The notes below the pieces were generated by a model, which was not told where the DNA came from, searched no databases, and saw nothing but the letters and a program-made list of their open reading frames with translations. Shown one piece after another: positions 14,473 through 23,891 of a stretch of 64,000 nt of DNA. The number at the start of each line of letters is the position of its first letter. Within the stretch, counting starts at the first letter, position 1. The translations under genes and the position numbers were made by a program. The stretch lies in NCBI RefSeq assembly GCF_003987185.1, contig NZ_PIPS01000001.1, positions 1,420,620 to 1,484,619 of the forward strand, written 5' to 3'. Source of the stretch: Idiomarina aquatica (GTDB taxonomy: Bacteria > Pseudomonadota > Gammaproteobacteria > Enterobacterales > Alteromonadaceae).

Positions 14473-15849
14473 ATGCAAACTGAAACCGACTTTAACGATA
14501 CCATTGTTGCGCAAGCCACACCCCCAGGACGCGGCGGTGTCGGTATCGTGCGTGTCAGTGGTAAAGCCAGCAAACTGGTTGCGGAGAAACTGCTCGGGCA
14601 TTGCCCTAAACCTCGCCGAGCGGAATATTTACCGTTCCGAAATACCAAAGGTGAATTGCTGGATGAGGGCATCGCGCTTTACTTCCCCGGCCCCAACTCA
14701 TTTACCGGGGAAGATGTGCTGGAACTACAAGGGCACGGTGGCCCCGTTCTCATTGACATGATCATCAAAGCAATATTGGAATTACCCGGTATACGCCCTG
14801 CTCGTCCCGGCGAGTTCAGCGAACGAGCGTTTCTCAACGACAAGCTCGACCTGACACAGGCAGAAGCCATTGCCGATCTTATTGATACCAATTCGGAACA
14901 AGCCGCAAAAGCCGCCTTACAGAGCCTCAAAGGCGAGTTTTCTCATAAGATTGACCAACTTGTCGATGCGGTAATTCATCTGCGCATGTACGTTGAAGCG
15001 GCCATTGATTTTCCGGACGAGGAAATTGATTTCTTATCGGACGGGAAAGTCGCCGGTGACCTTAGCGACATCATTGATCAATTGTTCCATATAGAACATC
15101 AGGCTCGCCAGGGCACTCTGATGCGGGAAGGTATGCGTATTGTTATAGCCGGACGACCCAATGCCGGCAAATCAAGTCTGTTGAATGCGCTGGCCGGCCG
15201 CGAATCAGCCATCGTCACCGAAATTGCCGGTACCACGCGGGACGTCCTGCGCGAACACATTCAAATAGACGGAATGCCCCTACATATTATTGATACCGCC
15301 GGCTTGCGGGAATCACCGGATCAAGTCGAGCAAATCGGTATTGAACGGGCCTGGGAAGAAATTCGTCAAGCCGACCGCGTGCTGTTTATGGTGGATTCTC
15401 AACAAACCAGCGCCATACATCCTGACGATATTTGGCCAGAGTTTTTCGCGCAGCTTCCGGAAGATATGCCATTTACCGTGATTCGCAATAAGGTCGATCT
15501 GACCCGCGAGTCCATCGGTATCGACGAACATAATGGTATTCCGGTGTTGCACCTCTCGGCAAAAACCGGACACGGTATCGAGCTATTGCGTGATCACTTA
15601 AAACACTGTGTTGGCTACACCACCAGCGCAGAAGGCAGCTTTATGGCGCGACGCCGTCACCTTGACGCACTGGCAAAAGCCAAAGCACATCTGTTACAGG
15701 GTCAGGAGCAATTGGAACTGAACCTGGCCGGTGAGTTGCTTGCAGAAGAATTGCGACTGGCGCAACAACATCTGAATGAAATCACCGGAGAGTTCACCTC
15801 TGACGATTTGCTCGGCCAAATTTTTGGCTCATTCTGTATCGGTAAATAA
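14473..15849 (+). CDS. mnmE: tRNA modification GTPase MnmE
   Basis: GTPase that with MnmG adds the carboxymethylaminomethyl group to wobble U34 of certain tRNAs. 458 aa. N-terminal formyl-THF binding domain ([21 protein letters not shown]), helical domain, inserted G domain with GRPNAGKS (227-234), DTAGLRES (274-281) and NKVD, and the C-terminal C-x-G-K motif CIGK with catalytic Cys455. Its partner mnmG is at 21.3 kb. No terminator separates it from the following symporter gene 18 nt away. Confidence 0.97.
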   Translation: MQTETDFNDTIVAQATPPGRGGVGIVRVSGKASKLVAEKLLGHCPKPRRAEYLPFRNTKGELLDEGIALYFPGPNSFTGEDVLELQGHGGPVLIDMIIKAILELPGIRPARPGEFSERAFLNDKLDLTQAEAIADLIDTNSEQAAKAALQSLKGEFSHKIDQLVDAVIHLRMYVEAAIDFPDEEIDFLSDGKVAGDLSDIIDQLFHIEHQARQGTLMREGMRIVIAGRPNAGKSSLLNALAGRESAIVTEIAGTTRDVLREHIQIDGMPLHIIDTAGLRESPDQVEQIGIERAWEEIRQADRVLFMVDSQQTSAIHPDDIWPEFFAQLPEDMPFTVIRNKVDLTRESIGIDEHNGIPVLHLSAKTGHGIELLRDHLKHCVGYTTSAEGSFMARRRHLDALAKAKAHLLQGQEQLELNLAGELLAEELRLAQQHLNEITGEFTSDDLLGQIFGSFCIGK

Positions 15850-15867
15850 CCCCTTTAGGAATACAAC

Positions 15868-17013
15868 ATGAAGCTGATCATCAAACTTATCGCCGGCATT
15901 CTCGCCGGTATCGTTATCGGTTTATACGCCCCTGACTGGGTTAGCCGGCTGCTGTTAACCTTTAAAGATTTGTTCGGGCAGTTACTGTTTTTCACCATCC
16001 CATTATTGATTCTCTTTTTTATCACCAGTGGCATTGCCAGCCTGCCGAATAATTCTGGAAAACTGTTGGGTAAAACGTTGGGGGTTGCCTACTTATCGAC
16101 GCTCTCTGCCGGTATTCTGGCCTTCTTTGTGGCCAGTGCGATAGTGCCTATGTTGAGCGCGGACGCACAGTCGGTTACTAACGAAGCCAATGCCAGTTTA
16201 GCGCCATTTATCACGCTTGATATCCCACCGCTGATGAGCGTGATGTCAGCACTGGTACTGGCGTTTATTTTCGGATTAGGCATCGCTGCAACTCAGGCCC
16301 AGCAACTTAAAACCTTGTCTGATCAGGGCCGCGATATCATTGAGCAATTGCTGGCTAAAGTCATTATCCCGTTATTGCCGTTTTATATTGCCGGCGTATT
16401 TACTGAAATGGCCGTCGCCGGCACCGTGTTCGAAACACTGAAAACCTTCGGCATCATCCTAATTATGGCTGTGATTCTGCATTGGGTTTACATCACCACT
16501 ATGTTCGTTATCGCCGGCATCAAAAGCCGTCAGTCGCCACTGAAGCTCATAAAGAACATGTTACCGGCTTATTTTACCGCGCTAGGCACCATGTCGAGTG
16601 CAGCAACCATTCCGGTGACCCTGCAGAGTGTCCGTAAAAACCAGGTCGACAATAACGTCGCGAACTTTTCTGTGCCTTTGTGCGCGACCGTTCATCTGGC
16701 TGGCTCAACCATTACGATCGTCAGTTGTACCGTGGCTGTCATGGTACTGCATAACGCCTTAGCGATTCCGTCATTCCTCACGGTATTACCCTTTATCATG
16801 ATGCTGGGCGTTGTCATGTTGGCAGCACCGGGTGTTCCTGGCGGAGCGGTAATGTCAGCCGTTGGTCTGCTGGGCTCCATGCTTGGATTCGGCGAGACCG
16901 CAATTGCGCTAATGATTGCTCTCTACATGGCACAGGACAGCTTTGGCACCGCCTGTAATATTACCGGTGACGGTGCCATCGCGGTACTCATTGATGACAG
17001 CAGTAAAGGCTAA
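15868..17013 (+). CDS. Dicarboxylate/amino acid:cation symporter (DAACS family)
   Basis: Inner-membrane, multi-TM secondary transporter of the glutamate/C4-dicarboxylate family. The Ser-rich hairpin loop (GTMSSAATIPVT, about residues 233-244) and the substrate-binding TM8 region (YMAQDSFGTACNITGDGAIAVL near the C-terminus) are diagnostic. At 381 aa it is shorter than GltP-type members (about 430), with a short C-terminal tail. Substrate is unresolved: glutamate/aspartate, dicarboxylate or serine/threonine all occur in the family. Likely cotranscribed with mnmE and overlapped by the next gene. Confidence 0.88.
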   Translation: MKLIIKLIAGILAGIVIGLYAPDWVSRLLLTFKDLFGQLLFFTIPLLILFFITSGIASLPNNSGKLLGKTLGVAYLSTLSAGILAFFVASAIVPMLSADAQSVTNEANASLAPFITLDIPPLMSVMSALVLAFIFGLGIAATQAQQLKTLSDQGRDIIEQLLAKVIIPLLPFYIAGVFTEMAVAGTVFETLKTFGIILIMAVILHWVYITTMFVIAGIKSRQSPLKLIKNMLPAYFTALGTMSSAATIPVTLQSVRKNQVDNNVANFSVPLCATVHLAGSTITIVSCTVAVMVLHNALAIPSFLTVLPFIMMLGVVMLAAPGVPGGAVMSAVGLLGSMLGFGETAIALMIALYMAQDSFGTACNITGDGAIAVLIDDSSKG

Positions 17014-18679
17014 ATTTGCACAATTAGGCTTCGACTACACAAGATTCCGGTTTGGCTTCCGAACCGGGATCGCCGCTTGTTTATCACTTGTCTTTGCCTG
17101 GGCGTTAGGGCTGGAACATCCTCAATGGTCCGCTATGACCGTCTGGGCAGTATCCCAACCCACCCGTGGCTTACTTCTGGAAAAAGCCGCCTATCGGATC
17201 CTTGGCACGCTGCTGGGCACCGTTGTCGGTATGTTGCTGGTGGTCACCACCGGTAATGACATCATTTTCATGGCGCTGGGCTTAACAGCTTGGGTTGGTT
17301 TGTGCGTGTATATCGGCAACCTGTTACACGGTCTGGTTTCCTATGGTGCCATTTTAGCCGGCTACTCAGCATCCATGGTGGTATTACTGACGCGCACTCC
17401 CGATGCCCTTTTACCGCTCGGGATTGACCGTTTACTCACGGTCTTTGTCGGCGTCATGACCGCCTTACTGATCGGTTGGTTATTTACCTATTCACGTGCC
17501 GAACAGTCGTTGGTTAACCAGTTTCGACGCCAAACCGCAGAAAACCTCCGCATTCTTGCACAAGCGTACAAAACCGGTTCATTACAACAACTGAATAGTT
17601 ATGATCGGATATCACAATTAGCCCACCTGGAGGCACAGCTGATCGAACACGGTACCGGTTCACCCTCAGCACATCAGTCAGCAAAAACCATACGGCGCAT
17701 CCTCAATGCACAACTGGGTTTATTTGCTCAACTTGAAAACAAAGGAGTGATTCAGTCAAAAGAAATGAGTGAACACTTACTTACCTGTTCCAAGTCGCTG
17801 ATTGACAATCGTTCGGAGCAAATTCGTAACGCCCTGGGCAATTTTCTGCAACACGTCGAACACGCCGCCCTGCTGCCTTATTTTAAGGAGTTCGTAGAAG
17901 CCTCTTATGCCCGCTTGGAATTCCGTGATACTGGCAAGACGGCGCGCTCAGTGCGAAAACTCTCTATATTGTTACATCGTGACTGGCGGGGAGCTCGCCA
18001 AGCTGCCTTGCGCACACTGATGGTTATGACCCTGATCAGTGTCGCCTGGGCGTATACTGGTTGGTTTCAGATGGCCTATTTGCTGTTAGGTGCATCCGTC
18101 ATGCTAACGTTGTTTTCTACCAGTGAAAACCCGGCCAAAACCATGTACTACGTTTTTATCGGGCAAAGCTTCGGCGCGTTAACCGCGTTATTCGTGCAAG
18201 CCTTTATTTGGCCTCACGCAGATTCTATTCTTGCAATGGTATTGTGGTTGATGCCAATCATCCTATTTGCCGGCTTCCCGATGGCACACAACCGAACCGC
18301 TAACGGCGCCATGGATTTCAATCTGGTTTTTCTGTTGCTCATGCAACCGGCATTACACTATCAGTTTGAGCCACTCCAGGCGATCAGCATCGCCTTGGCC
18401 GTTATCGCTGCACCGATCCTCGCTTTGATCAGTTATCGATTGCTGTTTCCAACCAATTTGCGCAGTCGCCAGCAACAACTCATTCAGGCTCTGGAAGGCG
18501 ACTTACACCAACTGCAGACGCGCACTCTCAGCAACAGTCAACGACAGCGCTATAAAGCCCGGTTGTATCACCGGCTCTTTAAACTCTATCAAATGGCTGA
18601 CAAACTGGGCACCAAAGATAAACTGGCCTGTACGCGCTATTTGCTAAGGGTTCAACATCAGGTGGCAGAACATGAGTGA
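16994..18679 (+). CDS. FUSC (YccS/fusaric acid resistance-like) membrane protein
   Basis: Integral membrane protein with two hydrophobic blocks (about residues 20-170 and 345-500), each followed by a soluble helical part, as in FUSC/aromatic-acid exporter proteins. The first block holds HPQWSAMTVWAVSQPTRG with the typical W-x-x-x-T, and a K-A-x-x-R-x-x-G-T-x-x-G pattern follows. I choose the ATG at 16994 (MTAVKAKFAQLGFDY, 561 aa), overlapping the symporter stop by 20 nt; an upstream ATG at 16916 would add 26 residues read inside the symporter gene. Export substrate unknown. Confidence 0.8.
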   Translation: MTAVKAKFAQLGFDYTRFRFGFRTGIAACLSLVFAWALGLEHPQWSAMTVWAVSQPTRGLLLEKAAYRILGTLLGTVVGMLLVVTTGNDIIFMALGLTAWVGLCVYIGNLLHGLVSYGAILAGYSASMVVLLTRTPDALLPLGIDRLLTVFVGVMTALLIGWLFTYSRAEQSLVNQFRRQTAENLRILAQAYKTGSLQQLNSYDRISQLAHLEAQLIEHGTGSPSAHQSAKTIRRILNAQLGLFAQLENKGVIQSKEMSEHLLTCSKSLIDNRSEQIRNALGNFLQHVEHAALLPYFKEFVEASYARLEFRDTGKTARSVRKLSILLHRDWRGARQAALRTLMVMTLISVAWAYTGWFQMAYLLLGASVMLTLFSTSENPAKTMYYVFIGQSFGALTALFVQAFIWPHADSILAMVLWLMPIILFAGFPMAHNRTANGAMDFNLVFLLLMQPALHYQFEPLQAISIALAVIAAPILALISYRLLFPTNLRSRQQQLIQALEGDLHQLQTRTLSNSQRQRYKARLYHRLFKLYQMADKLGTKDKLACTRYLLRVQHQVAEHE

Positions 18680-18983
18680 TGAATGGCTTACCGTCTATTA
18701 TGCGGCTAACCCACTGGAAGCACAGCTGCTAAAAGGGTTGCTGGAGACGCAACAGATCACGGTTAGGATGACTGATAACGGTATGGTTGGCGGGATAGGC
18801 GAATTGCCTGCCGACGCCATCGAAACACCGCTCAAGGTTCAGGCTGAACAGTATGAACAGGCACGTAAAATATTGACCAACTATGAGCAAGATCGACAAC
18901 TCGAGATTACCTGTCCTCACTGTCAGGAGACAAACTTCTCAAATTTTGAGGTATGTTGGCAGTGCGGCAAAGATCTCGCTTAA
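18672..18983 (+). CDS. DUF2007-type small protein with C-terminal zinc ribbon
   Basis: 103-aa cytoplasmic protein. Residues 1-70 resemble DUF2007 (putative signal-transducing domain: VYYAANPLEAQLLKGLLETQQI, then a short GIG/ELP loop). Residues 80-101 carry two CxxC pairs (CPHC and CWQC) forming a probable zinc ribbon. The start overlaps the FUSC stop by 8 nt, so the two are translationally coupled. Function is not known; a regulatory link to the FUSC protein is only inference. Confidence 0.75.
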   Translation: MSDEWLTVYYAANPLEAQLLKGLLETQQITVRMTDNGMVGGIGELPADAIETPLKVQAEQYEQARKILTNYEQDRQLEITCPHCQETNFSNFEVCWQCGKDLA

Positions 18984-19224
18984 CCGTCGCTGGCAAGCGT
19001 TTAACCGCGTACTCCCTGGCAGCCGCCGCTGATCGATTACCATGTTGTTCGAGATAAGCCAGTTTCACCGGGCGGCGCACCTGCGTGTAACGCGCACCGC
19101 CTTTAATGTCGCCGTTGTGCTGTCGCAATCTGCGCGAGATGTCAGTGGTGATGCCGCAATACAAGCTATCATCTGCACAACGCAGTAAATAAACGAACCA
19201 ACGTCCTTCTTCAGTTACAGTCAC
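18907..19224 (-). CDS. GIY-YIG domain protein (YhbQ-like)
   Basis: 105-aa protein consisting of one GIY-YIG nuclease fold: WFVYLLRCADDSLYCGITTDISRRLRQHN contains the paired VYL/CGI strands and the catalytic Arg, and ARYTQVRRPVKLAYLE and AAAAREYAVKRL complete the domain. E. coli YhbQ is similar in length and sequence and is reported to act on DNA. Start is a GTG at 19224 (no ATG fits). The 3' end overlaps the convergent DUF2007 gene by 77 bp, so the two messages are antisense to each other there. Confidence 0.85.
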   Translation of the reverse strand: MTVTEEGRWFVYLLRCADDSLYCGITTDISRRLRQHNGDIKGGARYTQVRRPVKLAYLEQHGNRSAAAAREYAVKRLPATVKRDLCRTANIPQNLRSLSPDSEDR

Positions 19225-19298
19225 TGCTTGAAAGTCTCTGTCTTTAACCCAATAGCTGTATCATACCCTAATCATACGAAAGCCGTTAAGGAGCGACA

Positions 19299-19850
19299 AT
19301 GAGCCGACATTTTGATCAAGCAGAAGGATTGTCTGAACAGCACGATCCAGAAACCCATCAGTACGTGTTTAACCAAACCATGATGCGAATTAAAGATCCT
19401 AAACGATCTCTGCAATTTTACAGCGATGTCATGGGCATGACGCTGGTTAAGCGACTGGATTTTCCTGAGATGAAGTTTTCGTTGTACTTTATGGCTGCGC
19501 TATCGCCGGAACAAAGAGAACAATGGTCAAAAGACCATGATGAGCGCATCAAGCAAACGTTTTCCCGGCCAGCGATGCTCGAATTAACTCACAACTGGGG
19601 TGACGAAGATAACGAAGCACTGTCATTTCACAGTGGTAACAGCGAACCTAAAGGCTTTGGCCATATCGGTTTTGCGGTACCTGACATTGATACCGCCTGC
19701 GAGCGTTTCGAGAAACTTGGGGTAGCCTTTCAAAAACGGCCGGCTGACGGCAACATGAAAGGTATCGCTTTTATTAAAGATCCCGATGGCTACTGGATCG
19801 AGATCTTTACTCCTGAGCGCTTACCTGAGTTACTCAGCGAGCATCTCTGA
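19299..19850 (+). CDS. gloA: Lactoylglutathione lyase (glyoxalase I)
   Basis: Metalloenzyme converting the methylglyoxal-glutathione hemithioacetal to S-lactoylglutathione. 183 aa, the longer form found in eukaryotes and Pseudomonas GloA3, rather than the short 135-aa E. coli form; the longer class is generally zinc-dependent. Metal ligand segments: [10 protein letters not shown] (Gln), LELTHNWG (Glu), GHIGFAVPD (His) and GYWIEIF (Glu). AAGGAG precedes the ATG. Its 3' end overlaps the convergent phosphatase-like gene by 21 bp. Confidence 0.93.
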   Translation: MSRHFDQAEGLSEQHDPETHQYVFNQTMMRIKDPKRSLQFYSDVMGMTLVKRLDFPEMKFSLYFMAALSPEQREQWSKDHDERIKQTFSRPAMLELTHNWGDEDNEALSFHSGNSEPKGFGHIGFAVPDIDTACERFEKLGVAFQKRPADGNMKGIAFIKDPDGYWIEIFTPERLPELLSEHL

Positions 19851-20327
19851 TACTTTTTGCTCTAACGACGTCATACCGTGCTGGCGGCCAATGTCGAGCG
19901 CTTGCTGCGCTGACAGGCCGTCAAGCCAGGCCGCCCGCAACGCGAACAACGCCCCAACTCGGTTAGCCGACGCACAATGCACCATAATTCGTTTGTCGGC
20001 ATGCATTAACAGCAGCCTATCCAACGCTCTGGCGTTGGCAAAAGTAACCCCTTTTGAACCGTCTACCGGCACATGATAAAAAGCAATGCCGGCCTTGGTG
20101 GTCCATTCCGTTTCGTTACTGCCTGCCATTTCCTCAACCGACAACAAACTGATCACAACGTCGCCACCCTGCTCGGCAAATTCTGTTATGTCGCGTTGAT
20201 CCGGAGTACCCATGACCCATAACCGCTCACTGACTTGTTTCGGCGCTTCAATACCCTGTGACCAGGCACTCAATGAAAATAACATCACCAGCAATCCCGT
20301 GCAGGCGACAAACAATGATTTATGCAT
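19830..20327 (-). CDS. Periplasmic protein-tyrosine-phosphatase-like protein
   Basis: 165 aa with an N-terminal signal peptide ([23 protein letters not shown], cut probably after AWSQ). The mature part resembles the phosphatase-like domain of DUF442/beta-lactamase-hydrolase-like proteins: [23 protein letters not shown], and the P-loop-like [16 protein letters not shown] at residues 117-132. The loop is C-x4-R (Cys118, Arg123), one residue shorter than the classic C-x5-R, so activity cannot be assumed. AGGAG lies before the ATG. Divergent from mioC. Confidence 0.78.
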   Translation of the reverse strand: MHKSLFVACTGLLVMLFSLSAWSQGIEAPKQVSERLWVMGTPDQRDITEFAEQGGDVVISLLSVEEMAGSNETEWTTKAGIAFYHVPVDGSKGVTFANARALDRLLLMHADKRIMVHCASANRVGALFALRAAWLDGLSAQQALDIGRQHGMTSLEQKVSEMLAE

Positions 20328-20390
20328 AATAAAACTCCTGTAAGATGACGTTTTATACTACTAACTTAAGCATAAAACAGATTATAAGCC

Positions 20391-20846
20391 ATGACTTCAT
20401 TACAGATATTAGTCGGTACCACTTCCGGCAACACAGAATACCTGGCAGACCATGCTGCCGAACTGATCAAACAACAGCTTCAGATAGAGGTTGAATTACA
20501 CTACGAACCGGACTTATCAGAGCTTGATCAAAGCCAACCGTGGCTGGTCTTTATTGCCAGCCACGGCGCCGGTGATTATGCCGATTCGATGCTGGACTTC
20601 TACGATCAGATCCAGCAAATCACTGAACTTAAGTCGTTTCCCTATGCGATCGTGGCGATTGGCGAATCCTGTTACGACACATACTGCGCCGCTGGCCGGG
20701 ACCTCGATAAACGGCTTGCACAATTAGGCGCTCATCGTCTGTGCCAAGGATTAGAGATCGATATGCTGGAAGATGACCCCGAACAGGCCGTCGAACAATG
20801 GTTGCCCAATTGGATCGAAGCACTGCGATCCTATACACAAAAATGA
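20391..20846 (+). CDS. mioC: Flavodoxin-like protein MioC
   Basis: 151-aa FMN-binding flavodoxin-fold protein; E. coli MioC supports biotin synthase electron transfer in vitro, and its gene also neighbours oriC. The FMN phosphate loop VGTTSGNTEYLAD is present at residues 8-20, followed by IASHGAGDYADSM and GESCYDTYCAAGRDLD around the isoalloxazine. TATACT at 20354-20359 is a possible -10. Transcription from mioC runs straight into the origin, as in E. coli. Confidence 0.92.
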   Translation: MTSLQILVGTTSGNTEYLADHAAELIKQQLQIEVELHYEPDLSELDQSQPWLVFIASHGAGDYADSMLDFYDQIQQITELKSFPYAIVAIGESCYDTYCAAGRDLDKRLAQLGAHRLCQGLEIDMLEDDPEQAVEQWLPNWIEALRSYTQK

Positions 20847-21291
20847 TCAGTGGGATTAGGGCGCCGACGCCATGATCCTCGATCCTATCCACGGGGTTAT
20901 GCACAGTAGCGCAGGCCTGTGATTAGATCAGGTATAAGATCACTTAAGGGCTGTCGTCGGCATGGGTATATGTTTGGGGATAACTTGGGTTGTGTATAAA
21001 CAGGTGACTTATCCACGATCTATGATCCCAGCTTAAGGGATCTTACACACACTTTTTGATCGTTCGCAAAGCGAGATAAATAAAGCTCTGCAGCGATCTA
21101 TTCACAGATATCCCCAAGCTAAAAGAAGTAATAATAAAAGATCTATAAAGATCAAATACTGATCTTATTTAGATCCTTTCTCAGCAAAGTGTAAAAATAC
21201 AGATGCGCAAAAAATAACCTTTTCGATCTGAGTCAATTCACGTTAAAATACTCGGCTCGATCAAATCCTTTAACGCCATAGGTTCTGCTTA
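20847..21291. other. oriC: Chromosomal replication origin oriC
   Basis: Gene-free 445 bp between mioC and mnmG, the E. coli-type origin position. I count 16 GATC sites from 20845 to 21262, roughly ten times chance, implying Dam/SeqA control. DnaA-box-like 9-mers: TTATGCACA at 20897-20905 (+), TTATCCCCA at 20975-20983 (-), TTATACACA at 20991-20999 (-, identical to E. coli R2) and TTATCCACG at 21009-21017 (+), each one mismatch from consensus. Weaker ones occur at 20885, 21098 and 21108. An AT-rich unwinding element with regularly spaced GATC (21140-21175, e.g. GATCTTATTTAGA) lies on the mnmG side, like the E. coli 13-mers. Confidence 0.93.
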
Positions 21292-23187
21292 ATGTCACAC
21301 ACCTCAAGTCAACAATTTGATGTTATCGTTGTCGGTGGAGGTCATGCCGGTACAGAAGCTGCCCTCGCCGCAGCTCGTATGGGCAGTCGTACGCTGTTAC
21401 TCACGCATAATATTGATACCTTAGGGCAAATGTCCTGTAACCCAGCGATTGGGGGTATTGGTAAAGGCCATCTCGTCAAAGAGATCGATGCCTTAGGCGG
21501 GATCATGGCAAAAGCAGCGGATCGTGCAGGTATCCAATTTCGCACCCTCAACTCGTCGAAAGGCCCGGCAGTCCGGGCTACCCGAGCGCAGGCCGATCGC
21601 CAGCTTTACAAACAAGCCATTCGTTACGCGTTAGAAACACAGCCAAATCTCACGTTATTTCAGCAAGGCTGTGACGATCTGATCGTTGAAAACGATCGTG
21701 TCTGTGGCGTTGTTACCCAAATGGGCCTTAAATTTTTAGCCAATAATGTGGTACTAACCGTTGGTACCTTCCTTGGCGGCCAAATCCATATTGGTTTAGA
21801 TAATTACCAAGGCGGTCGTGCAGGTGATCCGCCGGCTAACGCGTTAGCAAAACGATTGCGAGCATTGCCGTTACGCGTAGAGCGCTTAAAAACAGGTACA
21901 CCACCCCGTATTGCCAGTAGCTCCGTTGATTTTTCGGTGATGCAGGAACAGCCTGGAGACAATCCGACGCCCGTATTTTCGTACATGGGTTCCCAAGCGG
22001 ATCATCCCCGGCAAATATCTTGCTATATAACCCATACCAACGAATCAACCCACGATATTATTCGATCCGGACTTGATCGTTCGCCCATGTATTCAGGCGT
22101 TATCGAAGGCGTTGGTCCACGTTACTGTCCATCGATAGAAGATAAGATCGTCCGTTTTGCCGATAAAGCGTCGCATCAAATTTTTGTTGAACCTGAGGGG
22201 CTGGATACGTTCGAGCTCTACCCAAATGGTATTTCAACCAGCTTGCCGTACGACGTTCAGGAACGTTTGGTGCGCTCGATACGCGGTTTTGAACATGCCG
22301 TAATTACGCGTCCGGGCTACGCCATCGAGTACGACTATTTTGATCCTCGGGATCTGAAGCAGTCGCTCGAAACCAAAGTTATCGAAGGACTGTTTTTTGC
22401 CGGTCAAATCAACGGCACCACAGGTTATGAAGAAGCCGGTGCGCAAGGGCTTATCGCTGGTCTTAATGCCTCATTGCGAGCGCAGGGTAAAGACAGTTGG
22501 TCACCGCGTCGTGACCAAGCATACACAGGCGTATTGATCGACGATCTGTCAACCTTAGGTACGCAAGAACCTTATCGTATGTTTACCTCGCGGGCAGAAT
22601 ACCGATTACTATTGCGCGAAGATAATGCCGATATTCGATTAACTGAAAAAGGCCGTGAGCTTGGCTTGGTCGACGATGAGCGCTGGGCCGCTTTCAATAC
22701 CAAAATGGAAGCGATCGAGCAGGAAAAACAGCGCCTCAAAGAAACCTGGGTGCATAAAGACCATGAACAAGTGGACAGCATTAATGCGTTAGTAAAAAGT
22801 CCTATTACCAAAGAAGTTAACGGTGAAGAACTGCTACGGCGTCCTGAAATTCATTACCGTGATTTGGTTAACACCCCCTTCTTTGCGCCAGGGCTCAGTG
22901 ATCCTGCTGCAGCTGAACAGGTTGAGATACAAACCAAATACGCCGGTTATATTTCTCGCCAACAGGATGAGATCGCTAAACAACAGCGTCATGAGAACAC
23001 GTTATTGCCAAGCAATTTCGACTACGCGTCGATAAAAGGCTTGTCCAATGAGGTTATTGCAAAATTAAATCAACACCAACCGGAAACCGTCGGCAAAGCG
23101 TCGCGCATTTCAGGCATAACCCCGGCAGCTATTTCAATGTTGCTCGTGCACCTGAAAAAACAAGGACTGTTGCGCAAAAGCGCGTAA
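21292..23187 (+). CDS. mnmG: tRNA uridine-5-carboxymethylaminomethyl modification enzyme MnmG
   Basis: FAD-dependent partner of MnmE (encoded at 14.5 kb) for wobble-U34 modification. 631 aa (E. coli 629). Rossmann FAD motif [19 protein letters not shown] at residues 11-29, catalytic Cys region [23 protein letters not shown], the GTFLGG motif and the C-terminal helical MnmE-binding domain ending in [13 protein letters not shown]. It sits immediately beside oriC and leads the mnmG-rsmG-parA-parB run. Confidence 0.98.
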   Translation: MSHTSSQQFDVIVVGGGHAGTEAALAAARMGSRTLLLTHNIDTLGQMSCNPAIGGIGKGHLVKEIDALGGIMAKAADRAGIQFRTLNSSKGPAVRATRAQADRQLYKQAIRYALETQPNLTLFQQGCDDLIVENDRVCGVVTQMGLKFLANNVVLTVGTFLGGQIHIGLDNYQGGRAGDPPANALAKRLRALPLRVERLKTGTPPRIASSSVDFSVMQEQPGDNPTPVFSYMGSQADHPRQISCYITHTNESTHDIIRSGLDRSPMYSGVIEGVGPRYCPSIEDKIVRFADKASHQIFVEPEGLDTFELYPNGISTSLPYDVQERLVRSIRGFEHAVITRPGYAIEYDYFDPRDLKQSLETKVIEGLFFAGQINGTTGYEEAGAQGLIAGLNASLRAQGKDSWSPRRDQAYTGVLIDDLSTLGTQEPYRMFTSRAEYRLLLREDNADIRLTEKGRELGLVDDERWAAFNTKMEAIEQEKQRLKETWVHKDHEQVDSINALVKSPITKEVNGEELLRRPEIHYRDLVNTPFFAPGLSDPAAAEQVEIQTKYAGYISRQQDEIAKQQRHENTLLPSNFDYASIKGLSNEVIAKLNQHQPETVGKASRISGITPAAISMLLVHLKKQGLLRKSA

Positions 23188-23196
23188 GGAATCATC

Positions 23197-23841
23197 GTGA
23201 AAGCATCGTTAAAGGCGTTGTTGCAACAAACGCAAAGCAACGAATTGTTGTCGCTTGATGACAAGCGATTGGATTTGTTGGTGCAGTTAGTCGAACAACT
23301 GGATAAATGGAACAAAGCGTACAACTTGACCAGTGTTCGTGATCCTAAGCAAATGTTAAGTCGGCATATTGTTGACAGCCTGGTCGTCAGTCCCTTCTTA
23401 CAAGGTGAACGGTTCATTGATGTCGGCACCGGACCGGGACTACCTGGGCTACCACTTGCTATCGCTAACCCGGACAAAGCGTTTGTTCTGCTCGACAGTT
23501 TAGGCAAACGAATTCGTTTTATTCGCCAAGTTTGTCACCAACTTAACATTACTAACGTAACGGCAGTGCAAAGTCGTGTAGAAGATTTTACCGAACACAG
23601 CCATTCGTTTGATGGTGTATTAAGTAGAGCCTTTGCCTCGCTTAATGATATGCTGAATTGGTGCGGCCATTTACCGAAAGTAGAAGGTAAATTTTACGCA
23701 TTAAAGGGGCAATACCCTCAGCAAGAGCTGGACGAATTATCTCAGCAGTATAAGATTGATCAGATACAGCGGTTACAAGTACCTGGTATCGACGGCGAGC
23801 GACACATTGTCATCATCTCGCCGGCACACAGTTCGTCTTAG
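23197..23841 (+). CDS. rsmG: 16S rRNA (guanine527-N7)-methyltransferase
   Basis: SAM-dependent methyltransferase modifying G527 of 16S rRNA. 214 aa. SAM-binding [34 protein letters not shown] and [13 protein letters not shown] are typical. Start is GTG at 23197, with AAGGA ending 6 nt before it and overlapping the mnmG stop region; 9 nt separate the genes, so they form one operon. Confidence 0.96.
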   Translation: MKASLKALLQQTQSNELLSLDDKRLDLLVQLVEQLDKWNKAYNLTSVRDPKQMLSRHIVDSLVVSPFLQGERFIDVGTGPGLPGLPLAIANPDKAFVLLDSLGKRIRFIRQVCHQLNITNVTAVQSRVEDFTEHSHSFDGVLSRAFASLNDMLNWCGHLPKVEGKFYALKGQYPQQELDELSQQYKIDQIQRLQVPGIDGERHIVIISPAHSSS

Positions 23842-23891
23842 CACATTTCTTCTGGGCAAGAAATCCGATAACGATAAGAGGTTGAATACCC

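Noticed and set aside
16916..16993. Longer FUSC gene start at 16916
   Set aside because: The extra 26 residues are read from within the symporter coding region and do not resemble a FUSC N-terminus.
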